Shown piece by piece: positions 7,887 through 16,370 of a DNA stretch of 39,362 nucleotides (position 1 is its first letter; each line of letters opens with the position of its first letter). Location of the stretch: NCBI GenBank assembly GCA_020692205.1, contig JAIMKV010000034.1, forward strand, positions 1 to 39,362. The letters are read 5' to 3'. The translations under genes were made by a program, and so were the position numbers. Source of the stretch: Myxosarcina sp. GA_180221_E-2-1-MAG-40_15. Lineage in GTDB: Bacteria > Cyanobacteriota > Cyanobacteriia > Cyanobacteriales > Xenococcaceae. The notes below the pieces were generated by a model that saw only the letters and a program-made list of their open reading frames with translations, ran no database searches and was not told the origin of the DNA.

Positions 7887-9536
7887 ATGTCTGATCACAC
7901 TAATGATCTTGTTAGTAAGATCGTTGAGGCAAACGCCTTAGAAAACGCGGGAGAAGCAGAAGCGGCGATCGCTTTATATCAAGAAATTTTAGAGTTAGAT
8001 CATGGTGGTAACTACGGTGATGTGGCTCAACAGGCTTTAACTAATTTGCAAGAGTTATCGTCTGTCAATCTTAGACAGTCTCAAATAGACTCAGCTCATT
8101 CTCCCAAAAAATCATGGCAAAGTCTGAGTTTAAAATTTAAAGTTCCGCTGTTGATCATTGCCCTTAGCATATTTCCGACAATTTTTGTAGGTGCGACAGC
8201 ATACTCGTTGGTCAATCAATTAGCGACGCAAACAACTTCTGACAACGAGAATTTAGCTGCGCCAGAAAATTTAGCTTGGACTTTAGCTTCATACACTACA
8301 GCAATAACGGTTGTGACCTCAGGAATTGGTTATTTAGCTGCCAATCGGTTAGTTCGACCAATTATCCAAGTAGGTGATGCGGTTGAAAAATTGGGCAAAG
8401 GAGACTTAAAAACCCGTGTATCTATATCAGGAGAAGATGAGCTAGCAAATTTGGGTCGCAATATTAATAAAATGGCTGGGCAAATCGAAGATTTACTCTA
8501 CACTCAAGAAGCAGAAACCAAACAACAGCGTCAAGAAAAAGAGCTGCTTCAGCAAGGAGTAATGAGTTTGCTATTGGACGTAGAAGGCGCGCAAAGAGGA
8601 GACTTAACCGTTAGAGCGCAAATGACCGATGGTGCAGTAGGGTCGATTGCCGATGCTTTTAATGCGACTATGGGTAAACTGCGAGGACTCCTACAAGAGG
8701 TACAGACGGTTTCAGCCGAAGTAGGTCAATTATCTTTGGCCGGGGAGGACTCGGTACGCCAGCTTTCAGAATCTGCGCTTAGCCAGACAGCAGAAATTAA
8801 CCAGGCTTTAAGCAGTATTGATGAAATTAATCAGTCCGTCGAAACCGTAGCCAACTATGCCCAAGAAGCCGCTAAAATCGCCCGTAACGGTTCGATTCAG
8901 GCTAGGGAAGGAGATTTAGCTATGGATGCTACGGTAAATAGTATTGAAAAAATTCGCGATACTGTGGCTAACACCTCCAAAAAAGTTAAGCAGCTAGCCG
9001 AATCTTCCCAAGAAATCGCCCAAATTGTCGAGATTATTTCGGGCATTTCCGAAAAAACTAACTTGCTGGCATTTAACGCTTCAGTTGAGGCAGCACGGGC
9101 AGGAGAACACGGTGAAGGATTTAGAATTGTCGCTGAAGAAGTACGACGTTTGGCGGATCGAATCACCGAAGCAACCAAAGATATTCAAGAGTTAGTTGAT
9201 ACAATTCAGCAGGATACAACTTCCGTGCTACAAGGGATGGAAACTAGCACTTCAGAGGTAGTTAACGGCAGTGAGTTAGTTCGCATGACTAAACTAAATC
9301 TGCGAAGTTTGGCAGAAACTAGTAAACAAATTAATGAATATCTTAAGTATATTTCTACTAGTACTATCGACCAAAGCAACACGTCTCAAGAAGTTAACCA
9401 GAAAATTAACGGCATTGCTACTTTGGCAAGAACTAACTCGACTGAAGCGCAAAACGTGGTGCAATCTCTGCGCACTTTAGTATCTGAGGCGAAAAACCTC
9501 CAGTCCTCAATCTCGCAATTTAAGCTGGAAGCCTAG
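7887..9536 (+). CDS. Methyl-accepting chemotaxis protein (PilJ/PixJ type, no GAF photosensor)
   Basis: The receptor is 549 aa. Residues 1-55 resemble a cytosolic TPR-like unit ('GEAEAAIALYQEILELD'). Two membrane helices follow (about 88-110 and 132-152) with only a short loop, so there is almost no periplasmic sensor. A HAMP follows the second helix ('VRPIIQVGDAVEKLGKGDLK'), a second HAMP-like segment lies around 230-270, and the signalling hairpin has the conserved tip 'ISEKTNLLAFNASVEAARAG' (about 390-410). PixJ-type receptors carry phytochrome-like GAF domains; this one has none, so it more resembles PilJ. Its stimulus is unknown. Confidence 0.9.
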   Translation: MSDHTNDLVSKIVEANALENAGEAEAAIALYQEILELDHGGNYGDVAQQALTNLQELSSVNLRQSQIDSAHSPKKSWQSLSLKFKVPLLIIALSIFPTIFVGATAYSLVNQLATQTTSDNENLAAPENLAWTLASYTTAITVVTSGIGYLAANRLVRPIIQVGDAVEKLGKGDLKTRVSISGEDELANLGRNINKMAGQIEDLLYTQEAETKQQRQEKELLQQGVMSLLLDVEGAQRGDLTVRAQMTDGAVGSIADAFNATMGKLRGLLQEVQTVSAEVGQLSLAGEDSVRQLSESALSQTAEINQALSSIDEINQSVETVANYAQEAAKIARNGSIQAREGDLAMDATVNSIEKIRDTVANTSKKVKQLAESSQEIAQIVEIISGISEKTNLLAFNASVEAARAGEHGEGFRIVAEEVRRLADRITEATKDIQELVDTIQQDTTSVLQGMETSTSEVVNGSELVRMTKLNLRSLAETSKQINEYLKYISTSTIDQSNTSQEVNQKINGIATLARTNSTEAQNVVQSLRTLVSEAKNLQSSISQFKLEA

Positions 9537-9549
9537 GGTTGTGACGGTA

Positions 9550-9587
9550 ACAGTAAAGTAAATTAACGATTTAATTTACTTTACTGT
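9550..9587. promoter_or_regulatory. Perfect 17-bp inverted repeat inside the chemotaxis operon
   Basis: Positions 9550-9566 are exactly complementary to 9571-9587 with a 4-nt CGAT loop. It begins 14 nt after the MCP stop and ends 50 nt before the cheA-like start. No T-tract follows on the plus strand, so it is not a standard terminator. It could act as an RNA processing or stability hairpin that sets the MCP-to-CheA ratio. Confidence 0.7.
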
Positions 9588-9637
9588 CTGATCTTGTGGC
9601 ATCCATAATTATTGATATAGAAGCAATCTTATAAAAA

Positions 9638-12600
9638 ATGAGTTCCCAGTTAGATCCTGAAATTCTTGCTGCTATTACCGCCGAAGCGCGCCAATGTTTT
9701 TTAGATGAAGATGCTCCAGAGTATCTGCAAATGCTAAACTCAGGCTTTAATGACCGCGCTAATCCCAACTTTACTGCTCTATTGCGCGCGGCACACTCGC
9801 TCAAGGGTGGTGCAGGTTTGGCATCATTAACCAGTTTGCAACATTTAGCTCATAAGCTCGAAGATGTGCTGGTGGGGCTACAGCAATCGCAAATTGGCGA
9901 AATTGAACTAGCTTGGGCTTTAGTTGAGAAAAGTATTGATGAAGTAGGATATATTATCAGTCAGGCGCGCACCGTAGATGATGCGATCGCCAATCCTGAA
10001 TTAATTGTTGCTTTAGAATCTTTGGTCGGCTCAAATTCTGCACCAGAAGAGGTTACTGACTCAGAATTTGGCAGTGATAATCATGACCTGATTCACAGCA
10101 CTCTAACAGAAGAATTAGAAAATAGCTTTGTTACGATTGAAGAACTAGAAATAGACGCTCCAGCAGCAATAGTTCAGCCCTTATTATCAGGTTTTGTCGA
10201 TGAATGCGCTTTTTTGGCAGAAACTCTGGATCTGCTTTGGTTAGGGGAAGCTGTTGCCCCCATAGTTGAAGTGCTGGAGACAACAGAGATAGCTGAAGCA
10301 CTGCTAGTGACCAAAGAAATTATCAGCTATTTACGGACTGAGATCGGGGAGTATCTAAATAATTTAAAACTTGTAGCCAACGAGGTTGAATCGCAGCCAG
10401 AAATAGATCGTGATTTAGTGGTTAATACCCTCAACCAGGATCTTGAGGCGATGTGCCAGGCGATCGCTGATTTGGGCATGGATACCCCAGAAGCAGTAAT
10501 TAACGAAGCCATAGCGGGCTTTGCTGACGAATGTATCTTTTTGAGTGAAACTTTAGCCTTACCTTGGTTAAGTTTGGCAGTGCAACCAGTTGAAGGTATT
10601 TTGGCGGACTGCGATCCTTTAGAGGCCTTATTAACGGTGCAGGAATTGGTCGGCGAAATTCGCCAACGGCGTGATTACTACCTGGAAGATTCTACAGATC
10701 CAGAGGCAGAAGCTATCCATGAGGTAGATGAACTAGAAGAATCCTCGGACGAAGACGAAGTATTCTTTGATTTTCCCGAAAATCATGAGGATGCTGAACT
10801 GTCTACAGTAATGTTTGCGCCTCCTGCTTTATCTGAAGATCAAATAGTCGCCAAGGTAGTAGAAGCCCAAAAGCCTGCTGGTAGTAACCAGGTAAGAATA
10901 TCCTTAGAAAAGCTAGAGGGGATGGCTAATAATGTTGAAGAATTGATCTTGAGTCAATCCCGCATTAATCGCCAACAAAAGATTTTAAATCAGGCTAATC
11001 GCCGTTTGCGATCGCTAACTCGCCAGTTTGAACCTATCCGCGAACAGATCCAAGATTTATATAATCGGCTTGCCGTTGGTTCAATCGATAGATCATCAAC
11101 TGATTCAAACGAAGATAATGATTTTGATGCTTTGGAAATGGATCGTTATACTGAACTGCATACCAGTCTTCAGTCCTTCCAAGAATTGATGTTACAGATC
11201 CAGGAAACTCGTACCGATATTGACTTTGTAGATCGAGAATTATCTGAAGATCTAGAGCAAAGTGAAAAAAATCTGGATATTCTTTATGCGGAAGTTACCA
11301 ATTCACGCTTAGTTCCCTTCGATATTTTAGCTAAACGATTTATTCCCCAAATTCATGTTCTAGGTCAGCGTTTTGACAAACTAGTGGACTTAGAGATTGA
11401 GGGTAAAAATACTCTAGTTGACCAAATATTGCTTGAACAACTTCAAACGCCTCTGACTCATTTACTCAATAATGCTTTCGACCACGGGATTGAATCTAAG
11501 TATGACCGTATCGCTGCTAATAAACCAGAAACGGCAACCATTACTTTAACAGCGCAGTTACAAAACAATCAGCTAGTAATTACAATTCAAGACGACGGAG
11601 GCGGGATCAATCCTGAGAAAGTTTATCATCGGGCGGTAGAAAGAGGCATTTGTCCTCCCGCAAAATCGATCAAAGATTTTAGTCCCGAAGAAATTGTTAA
11701 CTGGATTTTTGAACCAGACTTCTCTACCGCCGCTCAAGTCAGTGATATTTCTGGTCGAGGAATGGGGTTGGATATTGTGCTGAACTTGATTCGTCAATTG
11801 CGTGGTCAGCTATACGTCACCACCGATGTTGGTCTGGGGACAATCTTTACGATTAGTTTGCCGATAAATCTTAGTTTGCGATCGCTGCTATTGGTTCAGC
11901 TACAAAACAGACTACTGGCTATTCCTCATACCAGTATTTTGGAAATATTACCCTATCAAGAACTATACTTTACCAATCAAAGTAAAGAATATATTAACTG
12001 GCAAGAGCAGACTATACCTCTGGCTGCTGCATCCAATCTGTTTCCCTGTCCCAGAAAACCACTGCAATTAAGTCAAGGCAAAGTCGCCATTGTTTTAGAA
12101 ACTGCTTTTGAACCCCTGGCAATTTTAGTTGATGCCATCGAGGGAGAAGAAAAATTAATTATTAAACCTTTTGATGACACTGTTCCCGTACCAGACTATA
12201 TTATAGGCTGCACTGTATTAGGAACAGGAGAAGTGATTCCGGTAATCTTGCCTCAAGGAATTGCCAAAGGCGCTATCTCATCAGTATCAGTTAAAAATAG
12301 TACGGTTACAATCGCCAATACAGTTTCTACCGTACTAATTGCCGAAGACTCGGTTGCCACTAGAAAAATGTTAGATAAAATATTAACCGCAGCGGGTTAT
12401 CAAGTGCTGGTGTGCCGTGATGGACAAGAAGCTTTAGACCAGATCGAACAATATCAGGGACGAATCGATCTAATTGTTTCTGACGTGGAAATGCCTCGAT
12501 TAAATGGATTTGAATTATTAGCAAAAGTTCGCACCAAACCTGCCTTTAAAAATACGCCAATTGTCATGGCAACATCTCGTACAGGCGATCGCCATCGGCA

Positions 12601-12709
12601 AAAAGCCAAACGCTTAGGGGCAACAGATTACCTTGGTAAGCCAGTTCAGCCTCAGCAATTAATTGATACAGTGACCAGTTTGTTAGCCAAAAAGAGAAAT
12701 GACAGTTAG
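9638..12709 (+). CDS. Hybrid CheA histidine kinase (PixL/PilL type)
   Basis: The kinase is 1023 aa. The HPt domain (about 1-115) has the phosphorylated histidine at about 53 in 'AAHSLKGGAGLAS'. Two related helical repeats follow (about 150-240 and 262-347, see findings). An acidic linker, dimerisation region and CheA-type ATPase come next, with the N box 'HLLNNAFDHGIE', G1 'QDDGGGINPEKV' and G2 'SGRGMGLDIVL'. A CheW-like domain (about 740-890) precedes a C-terminal receiver with Asp about 949 in 'IVSDVEMPRLNG' and Lys about 1001. It takes input from the MCP through CheW and phosphorylates the CheY- and PatA-type receivers. It is the last gene of the operon. Confidence 0.93.
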   Translation: MSSQLDPEILAAITAEARQCFLDEDAPEYLQMLNSGFNDRANPNFTALLRAAHSLKGGAGLASLTSLQHLAHKLEDVLVGLQQSQIGEIELAWALVEKSIDEVGYIISQARTVDDAIANPELIVALESLVGSNSAPEEVTDSEFGSDNHDLIHSTLTEELENSFVTIEELEIDAPAAIVQPLLSGFVDECAFLAETLDLLWLGEAVAPIVEVLETTEIAEALLVTKEIISYLRTEIGEYLNNLKLVANEVESQPEIDRDLVVNTLNQDLEAMCQAIADLGMDTPEAVINEAIAGFADECIFLSETLALPWLSLAVQPVEGILADCDPLEALLTVQELVGEIRQRRDYYLEDSTDPEAEAIHEVDELEESSDEDEVFFDFPENHEDAELSTVMFAPPALSEDQIVAKVVEAQKPAGSNQVRISLEKLEGMANNVEELILSQSRINRQQKILNQANRRLRSLTRQFEPIREQIQDLYNRLAVGSIDRSSTDSNEDNDFDALEMDRYTELHTSLQSFQELMLQIQETRTDIDFVDRELSEDLEQSEKNLDILYAEVTNSRLVPFDILAKRFIPQIHVLGQRFDKLVDLEIEGKNTLVDQILLEQLQTPLTHLLNNAFDHGIESKYDRIAANKPETATITLTAQLQNNQLVITIQDDGGGINPEKVYHRAVERGICPPAKSIKDFSPEEIVNWIFEPDFSTAAQVSDISGRGMGLDIVLNLIRQLRGQLYVTTDVGLGTIFTISLPINLSLRSLLLVQLQNRLLAIPHTSILEILPYQELYFTNQSKEYINWQEQTIPLAAASNLFPCPRKPLQLSQGKVAIVLETAFEPLAILVDAIEGEEKLIIKPFDDTVPVPDYIIGCTVLGTGEVIPVILPQGIAKGAISSVSVKNSTVTIANTVSTVLIAEDSVATRKMLDKILTAAGYQVLVCRDGQEALDQIEQYQGRIDLIVSDVEMPRLNGFELLAKVRTKPAFKNTPIVMATSRTGDRHRQKAKRLGATDYLGKPVQPQQLIDTVTSLLAKKRNDS

Positions 12710-12754
12710 TAAATATAAATTAAGCGAGCGATCAATGAAAATAAATGAAATTTG

Positions 12755-12780
12755 ATGTCTTTGTAAAAAGACGTAATTTT
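12755..12780 (+). terminator. Possible weak terminator after the chemotaxis operon
   Basis: ATGTCTTT and AAAGACGT pair around a GTAA loop (12755-12774) and are followed by AATTTT. It starts 46 nt after the cheA-like stop. The stem is AT-rich and the T-tract is short. Confidence 0.35.
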
Positions 12781-12933
12781 CAGGTTAAATAACCTAAAAA
12801 TTAGGTAAATTTCCGCTATCAGTCCGTAGTACTCTCTAGGCAATCGCGATTATTTGTGTATATATAGAGAGAGAAAGATTCAAAACACATATTCAGATCT
12901 GCTCAGTTAACATTTATCAGCAAAATTCATTAA

Positions 12934-13461
12934 ATGAAAAATAACCGACCAGAAAACGATTACATTAATCGCAACGTTATGGAAATATTGGTTTCTGATG
13001 AAATCGATCGACAGATGCTTCGACTTCCTAATAATATCAAAAAATTTATTAATCCTCTTGAAGTAGCAACTTATGCACTCAATAGATTACCAGCTTTATA
13101 TGCTTCCTCTCAACAAGGATTTAATAAACAGAAGCTTAAAGGACGTTCAGAGTATAGCGTCAAAATTACTCAAGAAGTGCGTAAAGGATTTGCAGCGGTT
13201 CAACAAGATCTTTTGCGTACTTCTACTCCTTTATTAGCAGAAAATGAGGCTCAAGTTGAACAAGTTATTCAAGAAGCTCAAGCTGCTTTACAAGAACTAG
13301 CTGACTATTTACCTGAAAAAGATTTAACTTGGAAAAACATTGTTAAGCTAATCAAGCCTATATTAGCTGAATTGAAAGAGCAGGATCGCAGTGAAGCTAA
13401 TGCGCGAAGAGTTCGTTCTAGATCTAGTGGTCTTTGGGGAGATTCTACTTATAAAAAATAA
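12934..13461 (+). CDS. ComFB-family protein (putative c-di-GMP receptor)
   Basis: The protein is 175 aa. Residues 10-75 match the late-competence ComFB family: 'NVMEILVSDEIDRQMLRLPN', then 'INPLEVATYALNRLPALYAS' and a downstream 'GRSEYSVKITQEVRKGF'. Cyanobacterial ComFB proteins (CdgR) have been described as c-di-GMP binders. The C-terminal 70 residues are helical, with a basic tail. The gene has its own spacer of about 220 nt after the chemotaxis operon, so it may be separately transcribed. The neighbourhood suggests it connects c-di-GMP to motility, which is inference. Confidence 0.8.
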   Translation: MKNNRPENDYINRNVMEILVSDEIDRQMLRLPNNIKKFINPLEVATYALNRLPALYASSQQGFNKQKLKGRSEYSVKITQEVRKGFAAVQQDLLRTSTPLLAENEAQVEQVIQEAQAALQELADYLPEKDLTWKNIVKLIKPILAELKEQDRSEANARRVRSRSSGLWGDSTYKK

Positions 13462-13496
13462 AGCTGGCAATTTATTAGGCTGTTGTTAGAGGTTTT

Positions 13497-14276
13497 TTAC
13501 CAGGCGATAAAGTCCTGCTGGAATTGCTCTAGAGACAATATTTGGATTCGCTGAGTTTGAGCTGCTAAATAGCGATCTCTTTGGAGATTATAGCCCCAGT
13601 CTGCCAAAAATAATTTTACAAATTTTAAGTCAGTTTGTTGCATCACTTGCTGTAGAGCTTTGAGGCGATCCTCGACAAAGAAAATGCTCATATTTTCTCC
13701 AGGCTGTTGATGTCTGTCTCGCAAAATTCTCAGGGTTTCATATTTAGGTCGTCTACTTTCTTTGCCAATAATTTGAGCCATGGATAAATTTATTCCTTGC
13801 TGCTTCAGTAACTTTTGGGCAAAACGTCCTTCTTTGGTAGTGATGATATACAATTCAACCGCTGAATTAACTATTTCTTGGAGACGCTCAATTACTCCAG
13901 GGTAGAAACGATGTAGCCTAAGCCAATCATCTAAATCATTCTCAATCCAGCTATCTCTGACTCGATCTAACTGTTGCACCAGTGCTTGCCTGGTTAACCC
14001 TTCAGATTCGGTTATTTGTAAAGAGATCGCCTGAAAGTTTGCCAAAATTTCTGCTTCAGTAAATCCTAAGACTAATGCTCGTAGTAAAATCGGCATTTCC
14101 CAACCAGTCTCAATTACAGGGCGTAAGCGATAAAACATGGGTGCAAGGCTGTCATCCGCAGCTTCAGACCATATTTGTTGATAGGCTTGTTTAGTACTGG
14201 CAAAATACTCACTCAAACCATCACAAATTACACCATCGAAGTCTAATGCCAAGATACTGGGAATTTTTTGAGACAT
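13497..14276 (-). CDS. HAD-superfamily hydrolase
   Basis: The protein is 259 aa. HAD motif I is 'LALDFDGVICDG' with nucleophile Asp12 and acid Asp14. The motif II region is 'LYIITTKEGRFAQKLLKQQG', with Thr about 147 and a following Lys. Motif IV is near 'SIFFVEDRLKAL'. Between motifs I and II is a helical cap. The substrate is unknown; phosphoglycolate or another sugar or nucleotide phosphate is possible. It is convergent with the ComFB gene, 35 nt apart. Confidence 0.85.
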   Translation of the reverse strand: MSQKIPSILALDFDGVICDGLSEYFASTKQAYQQIWSEAADDSLAPMFYRLRPVIETGWEMPILLRALVLGFTEAEILANFQAISLQITESEGLTRQALVQQLDRVRDSWIENDLDDWLRLHRFYPGVIERLQEIVNSAVELYIITTKEGRFAQKLLKQQGINLSMAQIIGKESRRPKYETLRILRDRHQQPGENMSIFFVEDRLKALQQVMQQTDLKFVKLFLADWGYNLQRDRYLAAQTQRIQILSLEQFQQDFIAW

Positions 14277-14630
14277 AAATCAATTAACTTTTGGTCTGAA
14301 TTTATTAGGATCTTCGGCATCGTAGCATGACGGGGCATACAAGCCAGGGTTGGAGCATGAAGACTAACATTTTGCTCTATTTGCTCTAATCACTATTTTT
14401 TTTCCCTCTAACTTTTAGGACCATATCCATAATTTCAGTAGAACAATTAAAACAAATTTAGCTAAAGATTACGAATTAGTTAAAAAAAATCCTCATGGAG
14501 TTACGGTTTTAGCAATCTTGCTGCATAATAGTATACGACGCTATAGATAGAGCCTTGATTAGATGAATAAATCGTCAAGCCCTATATGTAGTACTATGCT
14601 TTAATATCTTCAACTCGACTAATACCCGTA
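14277..14630. other. Spacer with an ORF remnant
   Basis: A stretch of 354 nt without an intact gene. An open frame without start codon at about 14418-14549 (plus) would read like protein in part ('KDYELVKKNPHGVTVLAILL') and may be a gene fragment; I cannot name the family. The rest is AT-rich, with the promoter of the 71-aa gene presumably near 14590-14625. Confidence 0.4.
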
Positions 14631-14846
14631 ATGAAATTATCTTCTGTCGAACAAGCACAACAGGCTAGAAATCTGCTGCTGAGTGAACTACAAGAACATC
14701 AAACGCCCATAAGCCTGCAAGAATTAGGACTCAACTTAAGCGGAACAACTAAGCTGTCTCATCGAACCTTCAAAGAAGCTGCTTGGCGGTTGGTCGAAGA
14801 AGGTAAAGCCAAGTTTAATTCTACCTGGGATTTAGAAATTTTGTAA
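14631..14846 (+). CDS. Small hypothetical protein (71 aa)
   Basis: This basic-helical small protein has a leucine-rich first half ('QQARNLLLSELQEHQTPISL') and a second half ('SHRTFKEAAWRLVEEGKAKF') that looks like the recognition and wing part of a winged helix. Regular codon use and a compact domain-like pattern argue that it is real. No name can be given. It lies 101 nt upstream of the dGTPase-like gene on the same strand. Confidence 0.6.
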   Translation: MKLSSVEQAQQARNLLLSELQEHQTPISLQELGLNLSGTTKLSHRTFKEAAWRLVEEGKAKFNSTWDLEIL

Positions 14847-14947
14847 TTTTCGCTGGTAATACAGCTAAATTATTACTCAAGGCGTACTATCTAGATGAGA
14901 GTAGGTCTTTTTTTATGTCAAATTTTAGTTGATAGTTGCTTATTACT

Positions 14948-16279
14948 ATGTCGAAAAGACAACAAAGACAGCATAATCCTTTTGGCAATCGGGGGGACAA
15001 ACCAGGAGATAATCGCCAATCTTTTCAGGTAGATCGTGATCGCGTTTTATATTCTTCCGCATTCCGTCGTTTAGCGCAAATTACCCAAGTTTTGACGGCG
15101 CAGGAAGGTCACGTATTTCACAATCGTTTAACTCACTCTTTAAAAGTCGCTCAGGTGGCTCGTAGATTAGCGGAAAGACTAGCAGCCGAGCAACCAAAAA
15201 TAGCTGAGGCAATTGGTGGGGTAGATCCAGACGTAGTGGAAGCTGCTGCTTTGGCTCATGATTTAGGACATCCCCCCTTTGGACATACAGCAGAAGAAGA
15301 ACTAAATACTTGTGCGATGAAAGCTGGTTTAGCTGATGGTTTTGAGGGTAATGCTCAATCTTTTCGCATTCTAACTAGATTAGCAATTCATCGTCTTGAT
15401 TACTATGGCTTAAATTTAACTAGAGCTACCCTCAATGCAGTTTTAAAATATCCCTGGTTGCGATCGCCTGACACCACTTCTAAAAAATATCGCAAGTATT
15501 CTACTTATAATCTAGACCGTGAAGCCTTTTTGTTCGCTCGCTTAGAATCAGGAGACAGGCAGTCAATCGAAGCTAGCATCATGGATTTTGCCGATGATAT
15601 TACCTATAGTGTTCATGACTTAGAAGATTTTTATTTGGCGGGTTTAATTCCCTTAGAGTTATTAGCAACAGACTGGGATGAACTAGACCGCTTTATTAAC
15701 GAATGGCTACGAGTGTTTCCCGATAATCGAGTAGCTAAAATAGTCAGAGCTAATCCTCACCGCTTCCAAAACTTCCTCAATGCGACTTACAATTTAAAAG
15801 GGCAATATCCGCCTGGTTCGTTTGAACAAAAAGCCCAAATTAAACGCATTAGCTCGCAACTGATCCAAACCTATATCCAGTCAGTACAGTTAAGCACCGA
15901 ATATGGCGATCGCGGTTATTTAAAATATAATCTTAACCGAGAAGAAGAACTGAAGTTTCTCCAGCGTATTGTTTGGTCTTACGTAATCTCTAATCCACGT
16001 TTGGCTACTCAAAGATACGGACAGAAAAGAATCATTAAGACTTTGTTTGAAATTTATCTCCAGGCAATTAGCGATCGCGATCTCAGCTTTATTCCCCCAC
16101 GTTTTGTTAAAGAATTTCTCGAAATTGAAGCTAAATTAGTCGACACCAAGCAATTAAGCCAAGAACAAACCAGGATGGCAGTGGATATTGTTGCAGGATT
16201 AAGTGAAGCAGAAGCAGTAATTCAATATCGTCGTCTAACAGGAATTAGTCAAGGCTCTTTTTTGGATAACTGGATGTGA
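14948..16279 (+). CDS. dGTPase-like deoxynucleotide triphosphohydrolase (HD domain)
   Basis: The protein is 443 aa from the ATG at 14948; the in-frame TTG at 14936 adds four residues that the family lacks. The N-terminus has the family signature 'FQVDRDRVLYSSAFRRLAQI'. Metal-binding HD residues are His in 'HNRLTHSLKVAQVARRL', the HD pair in 'ALAHDLGHPPFGHTAEEEL' (about 104-105), and a late Asp in 'MDFADDITYSVHDLEDFY'. These enzymes cut dNTP to nucleoside plus triphosphate and help set dNTP pools. Substrate preference beyond dGTP cannot be read from sequence. Confidence 0.92.
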   Translation: MSKRQQRQHNPFGNRGDKPGDNRQSFQVDRDRVLYSSAFRRLAQITQVLTAQEGHVFHNRLTHSLKVAQVARRLAERLAAEQPKIAEAIGGVDPDVVEAAALAHDLGHPPFGHTAEEELNTCAMKAGLADGFEGNAQSFRILTRLAIHRLDYYGLNLTRATLNAVLKYPWLRSPDTTSKKYRKYSTYNLDREAFLFARLESGDRQSIEASIMDFADDITYSVHDLEDFYLAGLIPLELLATDWDELDRFINEWLRVFPDNRVAKIVRANPHRFQNFLNATYNLKGQYPPGSFEQKAQIKRISSQLIQTYIQSVQLSTEYGDRGYLKYNLNREEELKFLQRIVWSYVISNPRLATQRYGQKRIIKTLFEIYLQAISDRDLSFIPPRFVKEFLEIEAKLVDTKQLSQEQTRMAVDIVAGLSEAEAVIQYRRLTGISQGSFLDNWM

Positions 16280-16370
16280 TTAACTATTAGATCAACAGTT
16301 AGATAATTACTCCATATTTTAGGTTCAATCTGCTAGGAATAAATAAGGAAGTTATTGCCCCATCGAAACC

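Noticed and set aside
8897-9178. 93-aa minus-strand ORF inside the MCP gene
   Set aside because: It is antisense to the conserved MCP signalling tip; the plus-strand frame has clear family motifs.
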